From JAVEYA01 sp034003745 (GTDB lineage Bacteria > Bacillota > Peptococcia > DRI-13 > PHAD01), in NCBI GenBank assembly GCA_034003745.1, contig JAVEYA010000070.1, positions 1 to 12,280 of the forward strand: a stretch of DNA of 12,280 bases. The letters run 5' to 3'. The position numbers and the translations under genes are program-made. The first letter of the stretch is position 1; each line of letters begins with the position of its first letter. The notes below the pieces were generated by a model, which was not told where the DNA came from, made no database searches, and saw only the letters and a program-made list of their open reading frames with translations. Positions 6,491 through 12,280 of the stretch are shown here, in pieces.

Positions 6491-7312
6491 ATGGAAGTAT
6501 ACGCGCTGGTAGGCTCCAGCGGAACGGGAAAGAGCCACCGGGCCATGGTGGTGGCCTATGAACATGATATCGACACCATCATCGACGACGGCTTATTAAT
6601 AAAAGAAGGCTGTAAACTGGCCGGCAAGTCGGCGAAAAGGGAAGCGACTGCCCTGCAGGCGGTGAAGCGGGCTATTTTTCTGGATAAGGAACATGCCGCG
6701 GAAGTAAAGAAATGTCTGCAGCAGGAAAACCCGGAGCGCATTCTTATTCTAGGTACATCGCTCAGGATGGTGCAGCGGATTGCCGATTCCCTGGGAATCC
6801 CGCGTCCGGCCAAGGTCATCACCATCGAGGATGTGGCGACAGACCAGGAGATCAAGCTGGCGCAGAATCTGCGTGAGACCCACGGCATGCATGTTATTCC
6901 CGTGCCGACCATCGAGATCAAAAAAGACTTTCCGGGTTATCTGGTAGACCCTTTGAAATATTTCTTCCGCCGCAAGAATGAGGCGCGGCGCACCGTCGGT
7001 GAGAAGTCGATTATCCGGCCCAAGTTCAGTCTCATCGGCAAACTGGTCATCTCGGAGCATGCCGTCAGCCAGATCGTCACCTATGTGACGCTGCAAATTC
7101 CAGGCGTGACCCAGGTGCAAAAGGTGCAGGTGGAGATGAACGAAGAAGGGGTCCGGATCCGCCAGGAAATCGTGGTACGCTTCGGCCTGTATCTGCCGGA
7201 TGTGGGAAGACAGGTCAAAACCATGGTGGAAAAACACCTGGAGAGTATCACCGGCTTAATCGTCTTTGGTGTGGAAGTGGTCATTAAATCGCTGGAAATC
7301 AAAGAGAACTGA
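6491..7312 (+). CDS. P-loop NTPase domain fused to an Asp23/Gls24-like domain
   Basis: This protein joins two domains. The N-terminal part (about 1-160) starts at once with a Walker A motif, GSSGTGKS (8-15), so it should bind ATP or GTP. IIDDG (30-34) is a possible Walker B-like acidic pair, and ILILGTS (84-90) looks like a further beta-strand of the fold. The C-terminal part (about 183-270) resembles the Asp23/Gls24 domain: GKLVISEHAVSQIV, then LQIPGV, an EIVVRFG strand, and the closing TGLIVFGVEVVIKSLEI. In other Firmicutes Asp23 is a membrane-associated alkaline shock or cell envelope protein. No membrane helix is seen. The ATG has AAGGCAGGA upstream (6474-6482). It is divergent from the M42 gene and 21 bp before the DnaD gene, so probably the first gene of that cluster. 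Its function is unknown; a nucleotide-regulated envelope or replication-linked role is inference. Confidence 0.8.
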   Translation: MEVYALVGSSGTGKSHRAMVVAYEHDIDTIIDDGLLIKEGCKLAGKSAKREATALQAVKRAIFLDKEHAAEVKKCLQQENPERILILGTSLRMVQRIADSLGIPRPAKVITIEDVATDQEIKLAQNLRETHGMHVIPVPTIEIKKDFPGYLVDPLKYFFRRKNEARRTVGEKSIIRPKFSLIGKLVISEHAVSQIVTYVTLQIPGVTQVQKVQVEMNEEGVRIRQEIVVRFGLYLPDVGRQVKTMVEKHLESITGLIVFGVEVVIKSLEIKEN

Positions 7313-7333
7313 AAAGATAAAGGATGAGCGGTT

Positions 7334-8260
7334 GTGGAGAATGCGGAGTTTGTTCAATGGCTATGGGGAAACGGACAGGTCGTCCTGCCCCTGCCCCTTT
7401 TGAAAAAAATGCAAAGTCTGAATTTATCGCCGGAAGATATCGGCTGTCTGGCCCTGGCGATGGCTCGCTGCCGGGAGAATCTCTCCCCCGGGGAGCTTAC
7501 CGCTGATAAATGGATCAGATGGTCTCTGGCCCAGGGTTGGGCGCAGTGGCAGGGCCAGGGCGAAAAGAAGGCTTTGGTCTTTACGCCGCTGTGGCGCAGT
7601 CTCTACCAGTCCTGGCAAGAGGACGAAAAGGCGCCTGCAGAATGTGCGGCTAAATCCAAGGGGACGTTTGATTACGGCCGTATCCTGAAATGGCTGGACC
7701 AGGAGAGGGGCACCCTTTCCCTGAATCTCAGGGAGAAGCAGGTTATTCAGGAATTCAATCTCAAATACGGCTGGAGCACAGAATTTATCCTGGCTTTTCT
7801 GCAGCTGGCTTTTGAACGGGGGCATAACAGACTGATGAATTATCAGCCTGTAGCTAAACGGGTTTATGAAAACGGCGTCGATACGGTTGAGGGCTTGATT
7901 GCCTTTATAGATAACTATGATTGGATCCAGTACAAAGTGGCGGAAGTCAAGAAATGCATAGGGCAATACGGTGGGGTAACCAAGGCGCAGCGAGAGTTCT
8001 ATCTGAAATGGCAGAATACCTGGAAGTTCGGCCATGAGCTGATTATGCGGGCGGCGGAGGAAGCCGGCGCTGCCTCCAGCCCCAGCTTCAAATATATGGA
8101 TAGCGTGCTGGCAAGCTGGCATGAAAAGGGCGTAGAGGATATCAGCGGCGCCGAACAGGCCATTCTCGAGCATGACCGCAGGGACAAGCCGTCCCTCCAT
8201 GCTCCGGCCGGGAAGAAGAAAAGCAGCCGGGCGGATTACCGGGACTGGGAGAATATTTAG
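7334..8260 (+). CDS. DnaD domain protein (primosome component)
   Basis: This is a DnaD-family protein, expected to remodel DNA and help load the replicative helicase together with the DnaI-type protein encoded next to it. Two DnaD-like C-terminal-type regions can be seen. The first spans about 112-195, with YGWSTEFILAFLQLAFERG (145-163) and a Tyr-containing segment before KRVYENGVDT (175-184). The second spans about 213-278, with the classic SFKYMDSVLASWHEKGV pattern (251-267). The N-terminal 100 residues are Trp-rich and may be a divergent winged-helix domain. The C-terminus is basic and probably disordered (KKKSSR, 294-299), as in other DnaD-like proteins that bind DNA. The start is GTG, chosen because AAAGGATGAG (7319-7328) lies 5 bases upstream and the nearby ATG codons are out of frame. 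It is named dnaD only in the family sense; a DnaB-like role is also possible. Confidence 0.85.
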   Translation: MENAEFVQWLWGNGQVVLPLPLLKKMQSLNLSPEDIGCLALAMARCRENLSPGELTADKWIRWSLAQGWAQWQGQGEKKALVFTPLWRSLYQSWQEDEKAPAECAAKSKGTFDYGRILKWLDQERGTLSLNLREKQVIQEFNLKYGWSTEFILAFLQLAFERGHNRLMNYQPVAKRVYENGVDTVEGLIAFIDNYDWIQYKVAEVKKCIGQYGGVTKAQREFYLKWQNTWKFGHELIMRAAEEAGAASSPSFKYMDSVLASWHEKGVEDISGAEQAILEHDRRDKPSLHAPAGKKKSSRADYRDWENI

Positions 8261-8277
8261 TAAAGTGAGGGAGCGTC

Positions 8278-9234
8278 ATGGCGTCGGGTCTTAAGCGGCA
8301 GCAAAAAATAGCGGAATGGGAAAACCGGATCCAGCTCTTGCATCAAAAATATCCCCGTCTGGAGGAAATCAGCCGCTTATATGGCAAGTATGCGCTGGAA
8401 CTGGCTTTTACCCAATTGGGCTCCGCCAAGATGAACCTGTCCTCCGAAGAAATTATCCGGGCGCAGGAAACGCTGCTGGCTGAAAGAAAGAATATTCTTA
8501 ATCAGTATAAGCTTCCTCCGAATATGTATGAGATCTGGTGGGACTGTGAAAAATGTCAGGACACCGGTTTTGCCGCGCCGGGAATAAAATGTGCCTGCGG
8601 GCAAAAAGAGCAGTATATCCTGCACAAAAATAACAGCGGCCTCTCCCCAGAACAGGACAGGCAGACCTTTGACAGCTTTTCGCTGGATTGGTACGCCGAT
8701 AAGGCCAAATACCGCGAGATTTTACAGAGCTGCCTGGATTTTGCCGATAAGGTCAGCAATAACCAAGCCGCCGAGAATCTGTTTCTGTACGGGCCGGTAG
8801 GAACGGGCAAAACACACCTGTGCAGCGCGATCGCCCATTATGTGCTGCAGGCGGGCAAAAGCGTCGTTTATCTGAAGACCAGCAGGCTGCTGGACTTGAT
8901 CAGGCAAATTAAATATACTGAGCATTCGGCAGGGCCTTCCGCGGACCGCCTGCTGCAGAATCTCTACCAGGTTGACCTGCTGATTATCGACGATCTGGGT
9001 ATTGAAAATTCTACTGATTTTGTCAAGGAGCAGCTGCTCTTATTGTTGGATGAGCGGATCAACCATCATTTGCCCTGGGTTATCAGCACCAATCTGACGC
9101 CGAATGAAGCTGCCACCTTATACGAGGACCGGCTTAGCGACAGGGTTCTAAGTACCTCCAACACCTTGAAATTTGAAGGGGAAAGCGTCCGCAGGCAGAA
9201 GAAGGTATTAAAAAACAAAGCTGTTCAACGATAA
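8278..9234 (+). CDS. dnaI: DnaI/DnaC-type helicase loader ATPase
   Basis: This is an AAA+ ATPase of the DnaC/DnaI family that delivers the replicative helicase to the origin or to restarted forks. The N-terminal helicase-binding region ends in a zinc-binding cluster with Cys90, Cys93, Cys105 and Cys107 (CEKC and CAC), as in Bacillus DnaI. The ATPase domain has Walker A GPVGTGKTH (172-180), Walker B LLIIDDLG (234-241), sensor 1 STN (270-272) and an arginine-containing segment EDRLSDRVLS (283-292) that matches the arginine finger region. The length of 318 residues is normal. The ATG has GAGGGAG (8267-8273) upstream and the gene begins 17 bp after the DnaD gene, so the two are surely cotranscribed. 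The symbol is given by family and context; some genomes call such genes dnaC. Confidence 0.9.
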   Translation: MASGLKRQQKIAEWENRIQLLHQKYPRLEEISRLYGKYALELAFTQLGSAKMNLSSEEIIRAQETLLAERKNILNQYKLPPNMYEIWWDCEKCQDTGFAAPGIKCACGQKEQYILHKNNSGLSPEQDRQTFDSFSLDWYADKAKYREILQSCLDFADKVSNNQAAENLFLYGPVGTGKTHLCSAIAHYVLQAGKSVVYLKTSRLLDLIRQIKYTEHSAGPSADRLLQNLYQVDLLIIDDLGIENSTDFVKEQLLLLLDERINHHLPWVISTNLTPNEAATLYEDRLSDRVLSTSNTLKFEGESVRRQKKVLKNKAVQR

Positions 9235-9267
9235 ATATAGAAGTATTCATAAAGCGAGGACTAAAGT

Positions 9268-10200
9268 TTGAGAAAACTTGGCATTGTATTGTTATGCATA
9301 CTCCTGATGGGTACGGCATGCGGGGAAAAGAGAAGCAGGTCTGTGGAAAAAGCGCCGGAACCGACTACTCCGCAGGCCCGGATAACGGAATATGTTCGGG
9401 AACTGACGGGCGAAGAGATGGCGGGACGCCGGACGGGAACACGCGGGGAAGCGCTGGCCGCCCTGTATTTGGCCAAGCACCTGCAGCGGCTGGGGATAGA
9501 GCCGGCCGGGGCGGAGAAGACTTATTTTCAGTCTTTTCCTACAGGGGAGATAACCTGGCAAATGATGCATAACCGGATGACGCTCCGGCATAATCAGAAC
9601 GCAGCAGGCGCCCAGAGCGCAAATGTGCTGGGGCTTATCCCCGGCAGAAGTGAGGAGATCATCGTCCTCTCTGCGCATTATGACCATTTGGGCGTCATTG
9701 AGAATGAACTTTATCCGGGAGCCAACGACAATGCGTCCGGAACGGCGCTGGTCATGGAACTGGCTGCCGCCTTAAAGAGTGAGCGGCCGCGCTATACTGT
9801 GCTGGTCGCTTTTTGGGGCGGGGAAGAGGCCGGGCTCTTAGGCTCACACTATTTTACACACAACATGACTGTACCGAGACGCAGCCTTAAGGCAATTATT
9901 AATCTGGACAGCCTGGGCAACCTGAGCGGGAAGAAGCTCCTGGGCTGGAGAAGCGGTGAGGGAGAAACGTGTGAACATTTTATCAGCGAATTGACTCAGG
10001 CCGGTTGGGAAATCACCTGGGAAAATACGATGAGTCACTCGAGCGACCACGCTACTTTCGGCCGGGCGGGCATCTCCGGCTTTACGCTGCTATCTCCCGA
10101 TTGGCTGAAAGATAACCATACGCCCCGGGACGTCAGCAAAGAAGTAAATTTTAAAATGCTGACGGAATTAATGAATGACCTGAAAACCATTCTCATATAA
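9268..10200 (+). CDS. M28 family zinc aminopeptidase lipoprotein
   Basis: This is a secreted, lipid-anchored M28 peptidase that probably releases N-terminal amino acids from peptides outside the cell. A signal peptide (MRKLGIVLLCILLMGTACG) ends at a lipobox-like GTAC, so Cys18 would be lipidated; position -3 is Gly rather than the usual Leu. The two-metal site is complete: SAHYDHLG (135-142, His137), GANDNASG (151-158, bridging Asp154), WGGEEAG (183-189, catalytic Glu186 and ligand Glu187), NLDSLGN (212-218, Asp214) and DNHTPRD (282-288, His284). SSDHATFGRAGI (258-269) is also conserved. The length of 310 residues is normal, without a PA insert. The start is TTG (9268), chosen because GCGAGGA (9254-9260) lies 7 bases upstream and it gives a full signal peptide. 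It follows the helicase loader by 33 bp and may be cotranscribed, with no evident functional link to replication. Confidence 0.9.
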   Translation: MRKLGIVLLCILLMGTACGEKRSRSVEKAPEPTTPQARITEYVRELTGEEMAGRRTGTRGEALAALYLAKHLQRLGIEPAGAEKTYFQSFPTGEITWQMMHNRMTLRHNQNAAGAQSANVLGLIPGRSEEIIVLSAHYDHLGVIENELYPGANDNASGTALVMELAAALKSERPRYTVLVAFWGGEEAGLLGSHYFTHNMTVPRRSLKAIINLDSLGNLSGKKLLGWRSGEGETCEHFISELTQAGWEITWENTMSHSSDHATFGRAGISGFTLLSPDWLKDNHTPRDVSKEVNFKMLTELMNDLKTILI

Positions 10201-10205
10201 TTGTG

Positions 10206-10224
10206 CTTAAGGCAGTGCCTTAAG
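10206..10224. promoter_or_regulatory. Perfect 9-bp palindrome before the COG2426 gene
   Basis: CTTAAGGCA (10206-10214) and TGCCTTAAG (10216-10224) are exact inverted repeats around a single G. As RNA it would form an 8-bp stem with a 3-base loop, but there is no T run after it, so it is not a standard terminator. It lies 6 bp after the M28 stop and 10 bp before the ribosome binding site GGGGG (10234-10238). It may be an operator or an mRNA hairpin. Confidence 0.5.
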
Positions 10225-10247
10225 TTAAGATACGGGGGATCTATATA

Positions 10248-10784
10248 ATGACGATGACTGCCTGGCAGATATTTTTTCTGTCGGCTATTCCGGTAACCGA
10301 ATTGCGGGTAACCCTTCCTTTGGCGCTGGCCACCGGTTTCAGTCCGCTGCAGGCGTACCTTTTAGCGGTGGGAGGGAATCTTCTGCCCATTCTCCCGGTC
10401 CTGCTCCTGCTGGAGCCTGTAAGCAAAGTGCTCAGAAAAATTCCGTTGTTGGACCGTATCTTTGAGCGCATTGTCATACGCAGCCGGAACAAGGGCGCCG
10501 GGGTGCAAAAATACGGTCTTATTGGGCTATTGCTCTTTGTAGCTGTTCCCCTGCCGGGAACGGGCGCTTGGACGGGAGCGGCCATCGCCTGGCTTTTGGG
10601 GTTTAATGTCTGGCTATCCTTTTTGGCCATTGGGGCGGGTGTGCTCCTGGCCGGCGTGATCGTTACCCTGGCCTCACTCGGCGTGATTCAGGCGGCGCTC
10701 CTTGTGGATGCGGAAATCATTATCGGGGCCCTGGTTATAGTAGCCCTACTGTATTTCCGGCATCAGAGAAGAAAGAAAAAATAA
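10248..10784 (+). CDS. COG2426 small multidrug export-like membrane protein
   Basis: This is a small integral membrane protein of the COG2426 / Sm_multidrug_ex (PF06695) family. The signature near the N-terminus, SAIPVTELRVTLPLALA (12-28), matches the family's IPxTELRGSIPLA pattern. A second re-entrant-type motif, PLPGTGAWTGA (101-111), recalls DedA/SNARE-associated proteins, which share such motifs. About five hydrophobic segments are visible, and the C-terminus is basic (RHQRRKKK) and probably cytoplasmic. At 178 residues it is of normal length. The multidrug label is historic; I know of no solid proof of transport. The ATG (10248) has GGGGGAT upstream at a spacing of 9. A second ATG two codons later is possible. 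Its stop codon lies inside the hairpin at 10779-10826, so it ends its transcription unit. Confidence 0.85.
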   Translation: MTMTAWQIFFLSAIPVTELRVTLPLALATGFSPLQAYLLAVGGNLLPILPVLLLLEPVSKVLRKIPLLDRIFERIVIRSRNKGAGVQKYGLIGLLLFVAVPLPGTGAWTGAAIAWLLGFNVWLSFLAIGAGVLLAGVIVTLASLGVIQAALLVDAEIIIGALVIVALLYFRHQRRKKK

Positions 10785-10826
10785 GCTCGTTGAGTGGTGC
10801 AAACACCGGATTCAACGAGCTTATTT
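10779..10826 (+). terminator. Long hairpin, probable terminator overlapping the stop codon
   Basis: A perfect 15-bp stem (10779-10793 with 10812-10826) encloses an inner GGTG/CACC stem (10796-10799 with 10804-10807) and a CAAA loop. The stop codon TAA (10782-10784) is part of the left arm. The plus-strand tail after the stem is only moderately T-rich. On the minus strand the stem is followed by a T run (complement of 10776-10780), so it could stop antisense reads as well. It isolates the next genes from the upstream cluster. Confidence 0.7.
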
Positions 10827-10865
10827 CATGATTATATTACCACAAAACGGGAGAAATATCAAGTC

Positions 10866-10894
10866 TTGTAAGTGAAGGCCGGGGCGGGTATACT
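10866..10894 (+). promoter_or_regulatory. Sigma-A-type promoter for the DUF6323/DUF6179 genes
   Basis: TTGTAA (10866-10871), a 17-base spacer and TATACT (10889-10894, five of six) form a good promoter. The expected transcript start is close to 10901. That leaves a short leader holding the ribosome binding site GGAGGTG (10903-10909), and it also argues that translation starts at 10916 rather than at the ATG of 10901. Confidence 0.65.
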
Positions 10895-10915
10895 ACTTCG
10901 ATGGAGGTGGTCGTC

Positions 10916-11386
10916 ATGGATAATAGTTTTGCTCTGGAACCCGCCAAAATGCAGAAGCTTGCCGCAATACAGGAGCTGCGGGAATGTAATAAACTGACGG
11001 CGAAATTCGGTTTGACGTTCTCTGACACGCAGATACAGAATCTTGTGGAAAGCCGCTTCAGCGCACTGCGGGATACCGGCCGCATAGAATTTGGCGAAGG
11101 AATTCTCCAAAAGCTCATCTATGCCTTTTGTCCGTCGCCTTATCTGATGCAGGATAATTATGAAGAGACCCTGATGGAGCTGCAAGATTCCTTTTATTAC
11201 TATAAAAATGAGTCCCTGGACCAATTCTCGGATGATGAGCTGATTGAATTTATGCGGAAAGTTTTTAACGGCAGAGCCCAGGGGTCGGTAGAGTATCTCG
11301 CGGGCTCTTCGCTGGAAGAACTGTGCCGATATGCCCGGGAAGACTATGATCCTCGCGGCGGCCATTCTGCGGGCGACCTGTTTTAA
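10916..11386 (+). CDS. DUF6323 family protein
   Basis: This is a protein of 156 residues that I recognise as the DUF6323 type found in many Clostridia, with no known function. Conserved-looking stretches are the LTAKFGLTFSDTQIQNLVESR region (about 27-47), the TGRIEFGEGILQKLIYAFC segment (54-72) and the acidic, Tyr-rich region YEETLMELQDSFYYYKNES (about 81-99), followed by SDDELIEFM (104-112) and YLAGSSLEELCRYAR (125-139). It is mostly helical, has no signal peptide or membrane helix and no enzyme motif that I can see. The start is set at 10916: GGAGGTG (10903-10909) lies 6 bases before it, whereas the in-frame ATG at 10901 overlaps that site and falls at the predicted transcript start. Its own promoter precedes it, and the DUF6179 gene begins 8 bp after its stop, so the two proteins probably act together. 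Confidence 0.8.
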   Translation: MDNSFALEPAKMQKLAAIQELRECNKLTAKFGLTFSDTQIQNLVESRFSALRDTGRIEFGEGILQKLIYAFCPSPYLMQDNYEETLMELQDSFYYYKNESLDQFSDDELIEFMRKVFNGRAQGSVEYLAGSSLEELCRYAREDYDPRGGHSAGDLF

Positions 11387-11394
11387 AGGCGCGT

Positions 11395-12280
11395 ATGGAA
11401 GAGATCAATTTGCTGAATGCGGTTACCGGGCAAGACGTGACAGAGCTTCTTTCCGAGGAGGAACTATTGACCATCCAGGTCAAGCTGTGGCAGCTTTTGG
11501 CCAAACGGACCCGAAAATACACTATGGGCGACAGCACGTCGGTTCCCGTGGAGACAGCCCAGGAGCTGATGACATCCTTGTGTTTTACGCTGGAGCAATA
11601 TCTGAAAGAAAGCGGCCAATCGCCTAAGCTGCTGGTGAGCGCAGAACTTGACCAGTTATTTAACCTCGGACAAAAGATCATTGAAACAAAAATGGAAACA
11701 GGCAGGCAGCTCTGGAAGACCGCCGGCTTAGGCGCGCCCAAGATAGCCAATATTTCTTTTCAGGACACGCTGCGGAGTATCGGCAGCTTTTTTAAACGTT
11801 ATGATTACCGCTTTTTCGCCCATCAGATTCCCTGTTCGCTGGATTATCAGCTCTGTCATGCGGTACAGGGAAGCAAACTGGGGATTGAATATATCAATGA
11901 ATATCTGCGGCGTATGATTATAGAAAATAACTTTCTGCGGCATTATGAGACAGCTTTGGTTATCCGCCTGCTGGAAAGTTACTGTCCGGATTATCAGGGG
12001 TTGCTGATCAACTTATGCGAACCGGTACTAGTCAATGCCGTAGGACTGACGCTTCTTGGCAATAATCCGCTGTCTCTGGAAATAACAGATAACGCGCGGA
12101 TCCAGCTGGCGGCATTATTTGAGCAAATGCCTAAAGATCAGGCGCTATTCGGGATCAGGGAGGCTGCCCTGCGGCTTTGCTCCCTGCTGGGGATCGCAGA
12201 CAGCGCTTCCCGTGAGTATCTGGCCCGTACGGCTGAAGAGACGTATCCCCGGATCAGGGCTGCGCTGCCCGCCGGGAATC
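11395..12280 (+). CDS. DUF6179 family protein, truncated by the window edge
   Basis: An open frame starts at ATG 11395 and runs to the right edge without a stop (295 codons seen). AAAGG (11385-11389), which overlaps the stop of the DUF6323 gene, is its ribosome binding site. It resembles the DUF6179 proteins that accompany DUF6323. Recognisable stretches are KYTMGDSTSVPVETAQEL (about 41-58), SFFKRYDYRFFAHQIPCSLDYQLCH (about 130-154, an aromatic-rich core), GIEYINEYLRRMIIENNFL (162-180) and ESYCPDYQGLLINLCEPV (193-210). The protein is predicted to be helical and cytoplasmic, with no signal peptide, membrane helix or nucleotide-binding motif in the part seen. Family members are longer (about 450 residues as I recall), so perhaps a third is missing here. 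Function is unknown; gene spacing implies joint expression with the DUF6323 protein. Confidence 0.75.
   Translation, partial: MEEINLLNAVTGQDVTELLSEEELLTIQVKLWQLLAKRTRKYTMGDSTSVPVETAQELMTSLCFTLEQYLKESGQSPKLLVSAELDQLFNLGQKIIETKMETGRQLWKTAGLGAPKIANISFQDTLRSIGSFFKRYDYRFFAHQIPCSLDYQLCHAVQGSKLGIEYINEYLRRMIIENNFLRHYETALVIRLLESYCPDYQGLLINLCEPVLVNAVGLTLLGNNPLSLEITDNARIQLAALFEQMPKDQALFGIREAALRLCSLLGIADSASREYLARTAEETYPRIRAALPAGN

Noticed and set aside
7424..8200. 258-codon minus-strand open frame opposite the DnaD gene
   Set aside because: It is a shadow of the DnaD coding frame, with no ribosome binding site or family motif.
10901..10915. Upstream in-frame ATG for the DUF6323 gene
   Set aside because: This ATG overlaps the ribosome binding site GGAGGTG and coincides with the predicted transcript start, so 10916 is the better start.

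Overview
The window looks like ordinary chromosome from a Gram-positive-type anaerobe of the Firmicutes (Clostridia or a close relative). Pointers are a DnaD-type primosome protein next to a DnaI-type helicase loader, an Asp23/Gls24-type domain, a DUF1015 protein, a DUF6323/DUF6179 pair, strong AGGAGG-like ribosome binding sites, and GTG and TTG starts. I cannot name the genus. There are no tRNA or rRNA genes, transposases, CRISPR arrays or phage genes. Fourteen protein genes are called; the last one runs off the right edge.

Layout. Positions 1-202 are a short edge region with no gene I can support. Positions 203-3191 hold three loosely spaced plus-strand genes: a polysaccharide deacetylase lipoprotein, a DUF1015 protein and a GNAT acetyltransferase, closed by a clear hairpin terminator (3240-3269). 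Positions 3300-5317 hold a tight plus-strand unit: a YgjP/SprT-like zinc metallopeptidase, a membrane-anchored Clp-fold serine proteinase (SDH_sah type) and a LysE/RhtB-type amino acid exporter. The last two overlap by one base (TAATG). An M42 aminopeptidase (5301-6377) lies on the minus strand and overlaps the end of the exporter gene tail to tail by 17 bp.

A divergent promoter region (6378-6490) with repeated TATACC units separates the M42 gene from a second plus-strand cluster. That cluster holds a P-loop protein fused to an Asp23-like domain, a DnaD protein with two DnaD-like regions, a DnaI-type helicase loader, an M28 peptidase lipoprotein and a COG2426 small integral membrane protein. 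It ends in a long hairpin that overlaps the last stop codon (10779-10826). A good sigma-A-type promoter (10866-10894) then drives the DUF6323 gene and the DUF6179 gene.

How the genes fit together. DnaD and DnaI-like proteins should act as a pair in loading the replicative helicase. The P-loop/Asp23 protein is co-directional and only 21 bp upstream, so it may be tied to replication, the membrane or nucleotide state; that is inference. Four peptidases and an amino acid exporter within 7 kb suggest a role in peptide and amino acid turnover, though they sit in different transcription units. The least understood items are the P-loop/Asp23 fusion and the DUF6323/DUF6179 pair.
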